NCBI GenBank assembly: GCA_030619885.1
Contig: JAUXAN010000024.1
Coordinates: forward strand, 1 to 37,404
DNA length: 37,404 nucleotides
Origin: a bacterium
Lineage (GTDB): Bacteria > Hydrothermota > DG-26 > JAUXAN01
Direction: 5' to 3'
Shown: positions 8,026 to 15,604 of the stretch, piece after piece
Position numbering within the stretch: the first letter of the stretch is position 1
How the letters are laid out: every line of letters starts with the position of its first letter
The notes under the pieces: model-generated
Seen by the model: the letters and a program-made list of their open reading frames with translations, nothing else
Database searches by the model: none
Told to the model about the DNA's origin: nothing
Made by a program: the position numbers and the translations under genes

Positions 8026-8763
8026 CTATCTTCGCAAAGACGCTTTAGAAAAAATATGGTCCGGTATTTTAACATTGAATTCAATGGAATCAATAATAAA
8101 TTCTGTTCCTGACCCCTGTTTTAATTCATCCTTAAAAGTCATCTTTTTGGGGTACCAGCGTTCTCCGACTTTAAAGATTTTATTAATTACAAGAGATTTC
8201 AAAAGCTTGCCACCTTTAGCGTAACGTTCTTCTCTAAGTGGCAGATATCGCTCCTTATCTACCCACATCTTACGGGAATGATAAGCTACATCTTCCTTTT
8301 TAGCCGTTAATTCTAAAATATAGCAATTACGGTCATCTATTTTCTCTTCTCCTATCAGTATTGGTTCATATATATTAGTTAGTCTGGGATCTTCCATGTA
8401 GTCTTCGTATGACACATCAGAACCCATGAGCGACTGCCTCAGCATGTGACCGGCTATCCTGATGGTGCGGTCTGTCGAAGGTGAGTATATCCACAATTCG
8501 TCTCCGAGCTTGAGCATTTTGATGCCCTTCTCCCGGGGCGGCAAGAGGTATTCGGTAAAAGATTTTTTCGTACCATGAATCCAGGACTGAGCCTTTAATG
8601 TGCGTGTGCCTCTTCTGCCTTTTATAATCATTGTGGTAACAGCTTTTCGGTTTTCTGAAACATAATTGCTGTCCACTCTTTCCATGATTACTTTTCCTGA
8701 AGGCTTTTCAGCATAAAGAGAACAGCAACTTATAAACATTATAAAAATAATTAAATGTTTCAT
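8026..8763 (-). CDS. Outer-membrane lipoprotein-sorting (LolA-like) protein
   Basis: A 245-residue secreted protein: an N-terminal signal peptide (IFIMFISCCSLYA) is followed by a LolA/LolB-type half-barrel with segments such as VTTMIIKGRRGTRTLKAQSW, DELWIYSPSTDRTIRIAGHM and MGSDVSYEDYMEDPR. These recur in outer membrane lipoprotein-sorting proteins encoded next to FtsX-type exporters. It should act in the periplasm, carrying a lipid or lipoprotein passed on by the exporter. GGAGGAGC precedes the ATG. It is the last gene of the TetR-headed operon and ends in TAG at the natural end of the fold. The substrate is unknown. Confidence 0.85.
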   Translation of the reverse strand: MKHLIIFIMFISCCSLYAEKPSGKVIMERVDSNYVSENRKAVTTMIIKGRRGTRTLKAQSWIHGTKKSFTEYLLPPREKGIKMLKLGDELWIYSPSTDRTIRIAGHMLRQSLMGSDVSYEDYMEDPRLTNIYEPILIGEEKIDDRNCYILELTAKKEDVAYHSRKMWVDKERYLPLREERYAKGGKLLKSLVINKIFKVGERWYPKKMTFKDELKQGSGTEFIIDSIEFNVKIPDHIFSKASLRR

Positions 8764-8787
8764 CCCGCTCCTCCTTTTTTAAAAGTG

Positions 8788-10062
8788 TTAAACTTCCAAC
8801 TCCTTAAACAGTTGCGATGTTTGTCTTCTGTAAATCCCTATACCTGCAAACATGGTACCGATCGCAGAAGCGATAATACCAGGCAATAATCCAATTACAT
8901 AACTTGTTGGTGTTACGCGTGCACGTATTTCGTTAGACAGAAGAACACTGGATTTTTGCATCATATTGCTAAAGTCAATTCCTGTATATTGTAAGTAGTA
9001 TGAAATTGCAATTCCTAAAAGTGTGCCCATAACAGAACCGAATATACCTATAACCAGTGATTCGGCAATCATCCTGCGGTATATGCTTCCTTTCGGCTCT
9101 CCCATAGCAAGGCGGACACCGATTTCTCCGTAACGACGAAGTCCGTTCAATAACCCGGAATTCCATAATACAATTGACATAGCAAATACAAAAATTCCGA
9201 CAATTATGCTTCCAAAAGATTTACCAAGATTCAAGTATTCTCCCAGGCCTCCCTGTTCACCTAAATACAGCATAATAGGCGAAAATTCATCATCTTCCTT
9301 AGAGAATTTACTGTTGAATTCTTTAGCCAATTTCATCATATTATCTTCAGCATATACCATATCCCTGCTATATCCTAAAATTTCACTTGCACCATCTGTC
9401 ATATCGAGAGCGGCCTGAACATCCCTTATATCAGCAATGATAGTACTCTTGTCGAGAGCAGTCATACCGAAACGTACAATACCCACAACTTTAAAATTAT
9501 ACATAGCCATACTCCCATGCATAGTTGAACTGAGCAGAGTAGCATTTTCACCTAACTTTACACCAAGTTTATTAGCAAACTCTCCGCTTATCAGTATTTC
9601 ATTCTCCTTTTGTGGTAAATTTCCCTGAACTATGGAATTTTTTAAATTTAATATTTCTATTTCCGAAGTTTCTGGACTGAGTAAATCTACTCCTAATCCC
9701 ATTACCGGTCCCTGTGAACGGGTTTCACCGTGAACATCAGGGATATCCAGTAGTCCTCCGAATCGTATACGCGGTGTCCATATCATTTTTTCCCAGGTGT
9801 TTCGCAACTGTTCTAACAATTCCTCGATTCCCAGGATAGCCAGGTCATTAGGTGTCTGGTCAGCCACATCTTTATACGCCCGAGTCATTATTTTGACATG
9901 GCCTGTATCAAATTGAGCGTTTGCTTTAACATAGTCACCAAATACGCCCTGCATAAAGCTATAAAGAAATACTGTCAAGAAAACACCTGCACTTACTGTT
10001 AATACAGGAAACAGACTCCTGGACCTATCTCTAATTAAACCTTTCACTAAAAACCTAATCAT
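8788..10062 (-). CDS. ABC transporter permease, FtsX/MacB-type (second permease)
   Basis: The 424-residue protein has the FtsX-family topology: a membrane segment near residues 15-35, a large extracytoplasmic domain of about 230 residues, then three C-terminal membrane segments (roughly 277-298, 333-355 and 385-410). The VRLAMGEPKGSIYRRMIAES loop matches the G-x-R-x-A-x-G-A-type coupling region. Such permeases do not pump small ions but move lipids or lipoproteins, or drive envelope machines, with a LolD/MacB-type ATPase. Its start overlaps the stop of the first permease by four bases (ATGA), so translation is coupled. Two different permeases suggest a LolC/LolE-like heterodimer. Confidence 0.88.
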   Translation of the reverse strand: MIRFLVKGLIRDRSRSLFPVLTVSAGVFLTVFLYSFMQGVFGDYVKANAQFDTGHVKIMTRAYKDVADQTPNDLAILGIEELLEQLRNTWEKMIWTPRIRFGGLLDIPDVHGETRSQGPVMGLGVDLLSPETSEIEILNLKNSIVQGNLPQKENEILISGEFANKLGVKLGENATLLSSTMHGSMAMYNFKVVGIVRFGMTALDKSTIIADIRDVQAALDMTDGASEILGYSRDMVYAEDNMMKLAKEFNSKFSKEDDEFSPIMLYLGEQGGLGEYLNLGKSFGSIIVGIFVFAMSIVLWNSGLLNGLRRYGEIGVRLAMGEPKGSIYRRMIAESLVIGIFGSVMGTLLGIAISYYLQYTGIDFSNMMQKSSVLLSNEIRARVTPTSYVIGLLPGIIASAIGTMFAGIGIYRRQTSQLFKELEV

Positions 10063-11231
10063 GATATTTTCCCTTTCAAAGCTTCTGTTGGCTTTAATTT
10101 TGAAATTTTACGGGTTGGTAGGTAACTTACAATTGTTGTGGTTACCATAATGATAATCACAGTGCCTAAAACCAACCCCACAGAATATGCTGGAAATAAT
10201 CTTCTTGAAATAGCAAAGCCATATTCCTCTACCATTTCTGGGAATAAAATGCCTTTTGTCGCGGTGAAATAAATCAAAGGGGTTCCGTATATCACCGCCA
10301 CTCCTGCCGCAAGAATTCCGATTAATGCTCCTTCAAGTGTAAAAAGCGATATCATTTTAGAACGAGTCATCCCAAGTGCCATTAAAGTACCTATCTCTTT
10401 CCTGCGTCTAAAAACGGAAAGTATCTGTGTATCGAAGACTGCAAGCATAGCAAGAAAAAGCAATATAAAATACATGATACCTCCACTGATTCTTTTCGAC
10501 CTTACCATATCGTTTACATCCTTGAGTAAGAAATCGAGGTTTTTAAAATTCCAGTCAGGCAGGTCAGTTCGTCCAGAAACATCTTTATCTACTACAATAA
10601 TTGTAGATTCATTACCCAGACCAGACATCTTCTGCAAGTTTTTAAGCGGTATCCACAGCTGCCTGCTGTCGATAGTCGGCACCTGTGTACTCATAATTTC
10701 AACTATCTTCCCTTCAATTGCATCAAATGTCCCGTGAGCGTCCCTCCAGCGTATCATTATGTAATTACCGATTTTTAAAGAGTTGCTCTTCGCCATCCGT
10801 CTTCCAACTAAGATTGGTAAAACACTCTCTTCCGTTTCCAGTTTAGCAGTGGGAATTCTTAGCACTCTCTGTCCGGGGTCAATCCCTTTCAGAAGTACTG
10901 ATTGAACCCTTCCTTCAGGGAATATTGATGCCTGTCTGACTAAAATAGGAACGGCTTTTTTCTCCCTTATTAACACTTCCAGTTCAGCGGGAATGACTCC
11001 GTGACTATCATCAAGTGACATTGGGTCGAAAGGGTCATAGTTCTTGTGCCAGTACTGACCGCCAGCAATTTCATCTCCAATCATTGCCCGGGAGATCTGT
11101 TTGTACATCCCGCTGAAGAAACCGTAATGCCAGGTAATAAGGACATACGAGAGAGAAAGCACAGCCACCTTAAGCCATGTCCGTAAACCTGCTCTCACCA
11201 GATTTCGATAAGCTAATTTAAACTCTAACAT
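10059..11231 (-). CDS. ABC transporter permease, FtsX/MacB-type (first permease)
   Basis: A 390-residue inner-membrane protein. It has an N-terminal membrane segment (about 20-40), a periplasmic domain and three C-terminal segments (about 256-276, 300-325 and 350-372). The cytoplasmic loop VFRRRKEIGTLMALGMTRSKMISLFTLEG is clearly visible and is where FtsX-type permeases contact the ATPase. It stands between the ATPase gene and the second permease, with AAAGGGAGG before its start, and overlaps the second permease. It presumably forms the membrane channel or lever of an export complex. The cargo cannot be read from the sequence. Confidence 0.88.
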   Translation of the reverse strand: MLEFKLAYRNLVRAGLRTWLKVAVLSLSYVLITWHYGFFSGMYKQISRAMIGDEIAGGQYWHKNYDPFDPMSLDDSHGVIPAELEVLIREKKAVPILVRQASIFPEGRVQSVLLKGIDPGQRVLRIPTAKLETEESVLPILVGRRMAKSNSLKIGNYIMIRWRDAHGTFDAIEGKIVEIMSTQVPTIDSRQLWIPLKNLQKMSGLGNESTIIVVDKDVSGRTDLPDWNFKNLDFLLKDVNDMVRSKRISGGIMYFILLFLAMLAVFDTQILSVFRRRKEIGTLMALGMTRSKMISLFTLEGALIGILAAGVAVIYGTPLIYFTATKGILFPEMVEEYGFAISRRLFPAYSVGLVLGTVIIIMVTTTIVSYLPTRKISKLKPTEALKGKIS

Positions 11232-11248
11232 TTTATTATCCTCCCTTT

Positions 11249-11965
11249 TTAATTTACCCAGCCCCTCTTGTGAGGGGCTGGGTTTACCACTTCATCTTTA
11301 GCAACCTTTCCATCAATCAGCAAAATTTTTCGTCTTAAATAGCGGATTACCTTTTCGTCATGGGTGGCAAAAATAAAGGTAGTCTTCAATTCCTTATTTA
11401 ACTTGACCATCATTTCCAATATATTGTACGAATTTTCCGCATCCAGATTAGCGGTCGGCTCGTCTGCAAGTACCAGTTCAGGTCTTTTCACTATTGCGCG
11501 CGCAACAGATACACGCTGGGATTCTCCTCCAGAAAGCTGCGCCGGTCTTGAATCTACCTTATCTAACAGGTGTACCCATTTCAGGGCATCAAACACTTTT
11601 TTCTTTCTTTCTTCTGCTGATAGCTTTAGAAGTAGAAGGGGAAATTCGACATTTTCAAAGACCGTATATACGGGTAATAAATTATAAGTTTGAAAAATAA
11701 AACCCAGATACTTACTCCGCAACCGAGCTGCTTCTTTATGGGACAGACTCTCTATCCGTTTACCAAGAACAATCGTGCTCCCTTCGGAGGGGACATCAAG
11801 TGAACCAATAATGTTTAACAGTGTTGTTTTGCCAGAACCGCTCGGACCGATAATGCCGCAAAACTCACCCTTTTCGAATTCAAGATTAATCTTTTTTAAT
11901 GCGGTAAATTCCCTGCCCCCCATGGGATAACGCTTCACCATATTTTCTACTTTTACTACAGTCAT
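11249..11965 (-). CDS. ABC transporter ATPase, LolD/MacB-type
   Basis: This 238-residue ATPase has every motif of the class: Walker A GPSGSGKTT at 40-48, Q-loop FQTYNLLP near 91-98, signature LSGGESQR from 144, Walker B LVLADEP and the H-loop FATHDEKV. The length and GFIFQTYNLLPVYTVFENVEFPL are typical for LolD/MacB/FtsE-like proteins that energise FtsX-type permeases. It is preceded by GGAGGA and placed just ahead of the two permeases. The last eleven codons coincide with a perfect hairpin and give a tail (NPAPHKRGWVN) that looks added to the normal end. Confidence 0.93.
   Translation of the reverse strand: MTVVKVENMVKRYPMGGREFTALKKINLEFEKGEFCGIIGPSGSGKTTLLNIIGSLDVPSEGSTIVLGKRIESLSHKEAARLRSKYLGFIFQTYNLLPVYTVFENVEFPLLLLKLSAEERKKKVFDALKWVHLLDKVDSRPAQLSGGESQRVSVARAIVKRPELVLADEPTANLDAENSYNILEMMVKLNKELKTTFIFATHDEKVIRYLRRKILLIDGKVAKDEVVNPAPHKRGWVN
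11257..11282. repeat. Perfect 11-bp hairpin at the 3' end of the ATPase gene
   Basis: CCCAGCCCCTC and GAGGGGCTGGG pair without mismatch around TTGT. The hairpin lies within the last codons of the ATPase gene, ahead of the permease genes. It could stabilise the upstream mRNA or be an inserted palindromic unit. A T-run is lacking on the sense side. Confidence 0.6.
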
Positions 11966-11989
11966 AAGGCTCCTCCTTATTTGTATAGT

Positions 11990-13087
11990 TTAGTGGTTAT
12001 AAGTAAGCATACACTGCATACCTTTTCCGTTAAATGCACCTGTTCCGTCTTCCCGGCTGGAAAAAGCCATCAGGTTCATCAGCCAGTTATCATAAGTACG
12101 CTTCCATCCGATATATGAATAAACCTTCTCCTGGTCCCAGTCATAATAGCCGATAGCATTTATACTGTCCACAATGTTTATCCTGTAGTCAGCAGATAAT
12201 GCCGAAAAATTATTGATTTCATCCGAACGGTCTATTTCCGAACCAGTTGATTGAATAAAATGCTCACATAAAAGATAAATTCCGGATTCGAAAGTATAAT
12301 CACTGCCTATTGTTAAAAGCTTCCGCCACATCTGCTGGCTGCTTTCTATTTTTATTTCTCCTATAGATGCTTCAAACCACAGACCTATCCCAACATCCCA
12401 GACCCCGTCAATAGCATAACGGTTTTCCAGACCATCTGATAGAAAATCAGACATTTTTCTGTTCCAGTCCTCTGGATCAACATACCTTCGGTTAAAACTC
12501 AGTGCCATCTCGCCTTTAGGTAAAGGGAATTGATAACGCCCCCCGAATTCCATTCTGTTTTTGTCTGTTTTAAATGCTTCCAATCCTTTAATGTCTTCAT
12601 TGCCATACAAACCCCAGATCCATATATTAGCATTATTTAAGAAATAATAGCGCCCGAGTACTGCATACACTCCTTCAGTAAACTCCAGCGGATCGCGGGG
12701 GTCCAGTCGGTCAAACCACATTAATGTTCTAATGACCTTTGCGGGCCCAAAATTTATTTTTTGAAGGCCGAGACGCATCTCAAACCGTGCAGTTGAATAA
12801 CGAAGCCATGAACGGTAGAGTTTCATAACTGCATCAAAGTCCGAAGGAGAATCAATCGGGGCCCAAATAAATGAATTAAGTGAAATCTCAGCATCAATAT
12901 CCCTTCCCACGGCCAGCGGATTGGATATACTTAATTCCGGTATATACCTTATACCTGCCTGCGATTCATCATTAAAAGCTACCCAGGCTGAAGCCTGTCC
13001 GTTCACCGTGATATTACCGGCACGGGAATGGTTACTGCATAATAGCAACAATATAAAGGTAGATAATAATATGAGTATTTTTTTCAT
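11990..13087 (-). CDS. Outer-membrane beta-barrel-like protein of the export operon
   Basis: The product has a clear signal peptide (MKKILILLSTFILLLLCSNH, cleavage probably after SRA) and then alternating aromatic/polar strands (INFGPAKVIRTLMWFDRLDP, GGRYQFPLPKGEMALSFNRR, SDYTFESGIYLLCEHF). It ends with a long strand-rich segment, as in porin-like or DUF1302-like outer membrane proteins. I chose the ATG at 13087, where GGGAAGG lies just upstream and the signal peptide starts; an in-frame ATG four codons earlier is less fitting. It lies between the TetR gene and the ABC genes in one transcription unit. It may give the exporter an outer-membrane partner; the exact function is unknown. Confidence 0.8.
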   Translation of the reverse strand: MKKILILLSTFILLLLCSNHSRAGNITVNGQASAWVAFNDESQAGIRYIPELSISNPLAVGRDIDAEISLNSFIWAPIDSPSDFDAVMKLYRSWLRYSTARFEMRLGLQKINFGPAKVIRTLMWFDRLDPRDPLEFTEGVYAVLGRYYFLNNANIWIWGLYGNEDIKGLEAFKTDKNRMEFGGRYQFPLPKGEMALSFNRRYVDPEDWNRKMSDFLSDGLENRYAIDGVWDVGIGLWFEASIGEIKIESSQQMWRKLLTIGSDYTFESGIYLLCEHFIQSTGSEIDRSDEINNFSALSADYRINIVDSINAIGYYDWDQEKVYSYIGWKRTYDNWLMNLMAFSSREDGTGAFNGKGMQCMLTYNH

Positions 13088-13118
13088 TACCCTTCCCACA
13101 TCTCTAACGGGGTCAATT

Positions 13119-13709
13119 CTATCTCTTCAAAACTCCGTAATAGAAAAAATTGAATACCTCTTTGTTAAGTGAAGAAATATCCGGGTATAGTTTTTGAAGT
13201 TTTTCATCTTTAAATATTTCTACTATAATATTCATCATATAAATCATAAAATCAATTTTTATGTCAGGACGGATATCCCCGGTTCTTTGAGCATCTTGAA
13301 GTATTTCTTTCATCTGATTAATAGATTTTATATTCTCCCCTTCAATATATCTTCCAAGTTCCGGCTCAGCTTTCGATACAAGTTCCTTTATGAATTCATT
13401 GCTGAATTTATCCATATATTCCATTTTCATCATGAATGCTTTCTGGATTTTTTCTTCAAAAGATATATCCATTGCCATAATGTCTTCTAACTTTTCTCTT
13501 GCTTCAGTATAAATTTCATCCAATATATATATTGCTAAATCACTTTTATTCTGAAAATATCTATAAAAAGTCATTTTACTGACCCCTGATTGCTGACAGA
13601 TCTCTTCAATACTGACCCTCTTAATACCATAACGAAAAAATAGTTCTTTCGCTGTTTGGACTAAATATTTCATCTTGTAACTTAATTCTTTACCTTTTTT
13701 TCGCCTCAT
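13119..13709 (-). CDS. TetR-family transcriptional regulator
   Basis: This 196-residue protein begins with a TetR DNA-binding domain: LVQTAKELFFRYGIKRVSIE, then the helix-turn-helix EEICQQSGVSKMTFYRYFQNKSDLA at about 35-60. A helical ligand-binding half follows. TetR proteins repress their own operon until a ligand binds. The gene is first in the envelope-export operon, 31 bases before the outer-membrane protein gene, and has a consensus promoter with an inverted repeat at its start. Autoregulation of the whole operon is therefore likely. Confidence 0.92.
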   Translation of the reverse strand: MRRKKGKELSYKMKYLVQTAKELFFRYGIKRVSIEEICQQSGVSKMTFYRYFQNKSDLAIYILDEIYTEAREKLEDIMAMDISFEEKIQKAFMMKMEYMDKFSNEFIKELVSKAEPELGRYIEGENIKSINQMKEILQDAQRTGDIRPDIKIDFMIYMMNIIVEIFKDEKLQKLYPDISSLNKEVFNFFYYGVLKR

Positions 13710-13747
13710 ATTACTTTTCCTCCATTTGTATACGATTTTTGTATTAT

Positions 13748-13764
13748 ATTACTTTTTTCGTAAT
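13748..13764. promoter_or_regulatory. Candidate TetR operator
   Basis: ATTAC and GTAAT form an inverted repeat around seven bases, directly downstream of the -10 box and over the expected start point. This is where a self-repressing TetR protein would bind. The arms are short. Confidence 0.45.
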
Positions 13765-13765
13765 T

Positions 13766-13794
13766 ATTATAACATATTAATTGAAACTTGTCAA
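13766..13794 (-). promoter_or_regulatory. Consensus sigma-70 promoter of the TetR-ABC operon
   Basis: On the minus strand TTGACA (13794-13789) is followed after exactly 17 bases by TATAAT (13771-13766). Transcription would start about 50 bases before the TetR start codon. Confidence 0.85.
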
Positions 13795-13931
13795 GTTTTT
13801 TTTAGCATCTTTGGGGTCAGTTGACATCTTTCTTTGGGGTCTGCCTTTCAGATTTTCGGATTTATTAAATTAGGGACACATCCTATTTTTCTCTGGACAA
13901 ACGAGCCCGTTTATGGTAAAATGTTATCAAG

Positions 13932-14036
13932 ATGGTGAGAATTGCGATGATAATTATATTAGGGTGGCCATATCACGTTATTCAAAGAGGAAATAACAGG
14001 AAAGTAGACCTTTTTGAATCTGTCTCTATTTATTAA
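13932..14036 (+). pseudogene. N-terminal relic of a REP-associated IS200-like transposase
   Basis: A 34-codon frame reads MVRIAM...GWPYHVIQRGNNRKVDLFE and then stops. The PYHVxQRGNNR segment is the characteristic N-terminus of Y1-type RAYT transposases (normally over 150 residues, with an HUH motif and a catalytic tyrosine further on). Only the beginning survives. Upstream bases include GGGGTCAGTTGACA-like sequence of the kind often seen at the ends of such elements. Confidence 0.7.
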
Positions 14037-14051
14037 AAGAAGTGAAAAACA

Positions 14052-14342
14052 ATGGCTGAATTTACTGTTAGTGAAGTTATTGATGGTCATACCTTTGAAG
14101 TTAAAGAAGGCTGGCAATGGGAGGGAAAGAGAGGTAATACTATTCGTCCCACTGGCTATGATGCTCCTGAAAAGGGGAAACCAGGGTACGAAGAAGCCAA
14201 ACAGAAACTCAAAAGGTTAATTTTGCATGAGAAGGTAGAGATTAAAATTCCTCAGGACATAGATGATTGGGGCAGACTGGTAACGGACATCTATTATAAA
14301 GACAGAAATCTTGCGGATTACTTTCCAGAATATAAAACCTGA
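14052..14342 (+). CDS. Staphylococcal-nuclease-like (SNase/TNase) protein
   Basis: This 96-residue protein is a short SNase homologue. VIDGHTFEV at 9-17 supplies the calcium-binding Asp (Asp11), IRPTGYDAPEKG supplies the catalytic Arg32 and Glu40, and WGRLV supplies the second Arg75. The end NLADYFPEYK is the normal C-terminus of this small family, so it appears complete. SNase domains cut DNA and RNA phosphodiesters with calcium. There is no signal peptide, which is unusual for secreted nucleases, so it may act inside the cell. It stands between a transposase relic and a MITE-like element. A weak AGAAG ribosome site precedes the ATG. Confidence 0.8.
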   Translation: MAEFTVSEVIDGHTFEVKEGWQWEGKRGNTIRPTGYDAPEKGKPGYEEAKQKLKRLILHEKVEIKIPQDIDDWGRLVTDIYYKDRNLADYFPEYKT

Positions 14343-14367
14343 TTTTAAAGGGAATGGTCTCTTTTCC

Positions 14368-14598
14368 CTTGATTTATGAGAGAGTGTTGAAAAATCTTTT
14401 CCCATAATGAAGGCAGGGGTTTTTGGTGAGTGCAGATCCGTCGACAATCCTTGGCACAAAACTCGTCACTTTGGCTAACCCTTTTAGTATGAAAGACATA
14501 CGGATACTAAGCGACATTCGTAAAGTTAGGAGCAAGGGAACCAAATACCCCTGCCGAAACTCATTGATGGTTTTTTCAACACTCTCTTATAGATCAAG
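14368..14598. mobile_element. MITE-like element with terminal inverted repeats
   Basis: The ends CTTGATTTATGAGAGAGTGT-TGAAAAA (14368-14394) and the reverse complement of 14572-14598 agree at about 25 of 27 bases. Similarity continues inward: GGCAGGGGTTTTTGGT is matched in inverted orientation by ACCAAATACCCCTGCC. The 231-base unit carries no credible gene. Such ends are typical of DDE transposon derivatives. No clear target-site duplication was found. Confidence 0.65.
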
Positions 14599-14616
14599 AA
14601 AAGTAGAATTACTAAA

Positions 14617-15072
14617 ATGAAGACCTTAATTCTGGGATTCGGAAATACCATACTCTCAGATGATGGTGTTGGAATAAAGGTTGCACAAGAGATTAAAAAG
14701 AGGATTTCGGATGTGGAAGTGAAAGAGGCAAGTATTTCCGGACTCTCTATTTTGGAAGAGATTACAGGATATGATAGAGTTGTGGTGATAGATTCTATAA
14801 AGACGCACAGCGGTGAGCCAGGAGAGTTGTACAAGTTTTGTCTTGATGACTTCAAACCCACGATTCATCTTTCTTCCCCTCATGAAGTGAATTTCGCAAC
14901 TGCTATTGAACTTGGGAGGAAATACGGTTATGAACTACCAAACCTCATCGATATCTATGCGATAGAGATAGAAGATGACAGAACTTTTAGTGAGGAGTGT
15001 ACAGAGAGAATAAAAAAGGCAATCCCTGACATAGTTGAGCAGATAATAAAAGATATGTCTGGGAGGAAGTAA
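14617..15072 (+). CDS. Hydrogenase maturation endopeptidase (HycI/HybD family)
   Basis: The 151-residue protein begins KTLILGFGNTILSDDGVGIK, the hallmark of peptidases that cleave the C-terminal tail of the [NiFe]-hydrogenase large subunit after nickel insertion. The nickel-sensing residues are in place: Asp15/Asp16 (Glu in HybD), Asp59 in VVVIDSIKT and His89 in SSPHE. The length is normal and it should be cytoplasmic. No hydrogenase genes are in the window. The stop is one base before the ATG of a dead symporter gene. The ATG follows the MITE-like element by only 18 bases, so the original promoter has probably been displaced. Confidence 0.92.
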   Translation: MKTLILGFGNTILSDDGVGIKVAQEIKKRISDVEVKEASISGLSILEEITGYDRVVVIDSIKTHSGEPGELYKFCLDDFKPTIHLSSPHEVNFATAIELGRKYGYELPNLIDIYAIEIEDDRTFSEECTERIKKAIPDIVEQIIKDMSGRK

Positions 15073-15073
15073 T

Positions 15074-15602
15074 ATGCCAGTTACAACAATTTTATGGGTT
15101 ATCGGAGCCCGGGTGGTGCTGCTCATATCGACACTCATTTATTATTTCAAATTTAAAGAGAAGGGGGAGAATGGTTTCTATTAGTTCTTCCAGGACTCGC
15201 TTTTGCTTCAGGGTGTAGTACTTTCTGGTCCGTAATAGGATGTGCTGTTGGAATTTTCGCCTCATGGACACTCATATCGAAGAGACTTCATATTCACTCC
15301 AAGAGATCGGATGCATTGACCCTGCCAGATTATTTAGAATCCAAATTCGGGGATGAGACCCATATTTTGAGAGTAGTTTCTATGGTCATAATCATATTCT
15401 TCTGCACCTTCTATGTGGGTGCACAATTCATCGGTGCAGGCAAGGTGTTGAATGCAACTTTCGGTCTGAATTAAACCACTGGTATGGCTCTCGGCACGGA
15501 AGTGATAGTCTTCTATACACTTATGGGTGGATTTCTCACCGTTGCATGGACAGACCTCTTTCAGTGGTTGTTGATGGTATTCGTCTCAGTTCTGCTTCCT
15601 TT
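15074..15602 (+). pseudogene. Sodium:solute symporter (SSS family), decayed
   Basis: Pieces of an SSS-type (PutP-like) permease are visible in two frames. A start with GGGAGG opens MPVTTILWVIGARVVLLIST. After a frame change near 15170-15185 comes LPGLAFASGCSTFWSVIGCA, then ALTLPDYLESKFGD, a TAA at 15472-15474 inside FGLN-stop-TTGMALG, and finally VFYTLMGGFLTVAWTDLFQW. SSS proteins have around 13 helices and about 500 residues; here less than 180 codons remain, with at least one frameshift and one stop. It is not functional. The deletion end runs directly into the next methyltransferase gene. Confidence 0.85.
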
Positions 15603-15604
15603 TA

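Noticed and set aside
14423-14620. 65-codon frame inside the inverted-repeat element
   Set aside because: No family resemblance or ribosome site; it extends through the terminal repeat.
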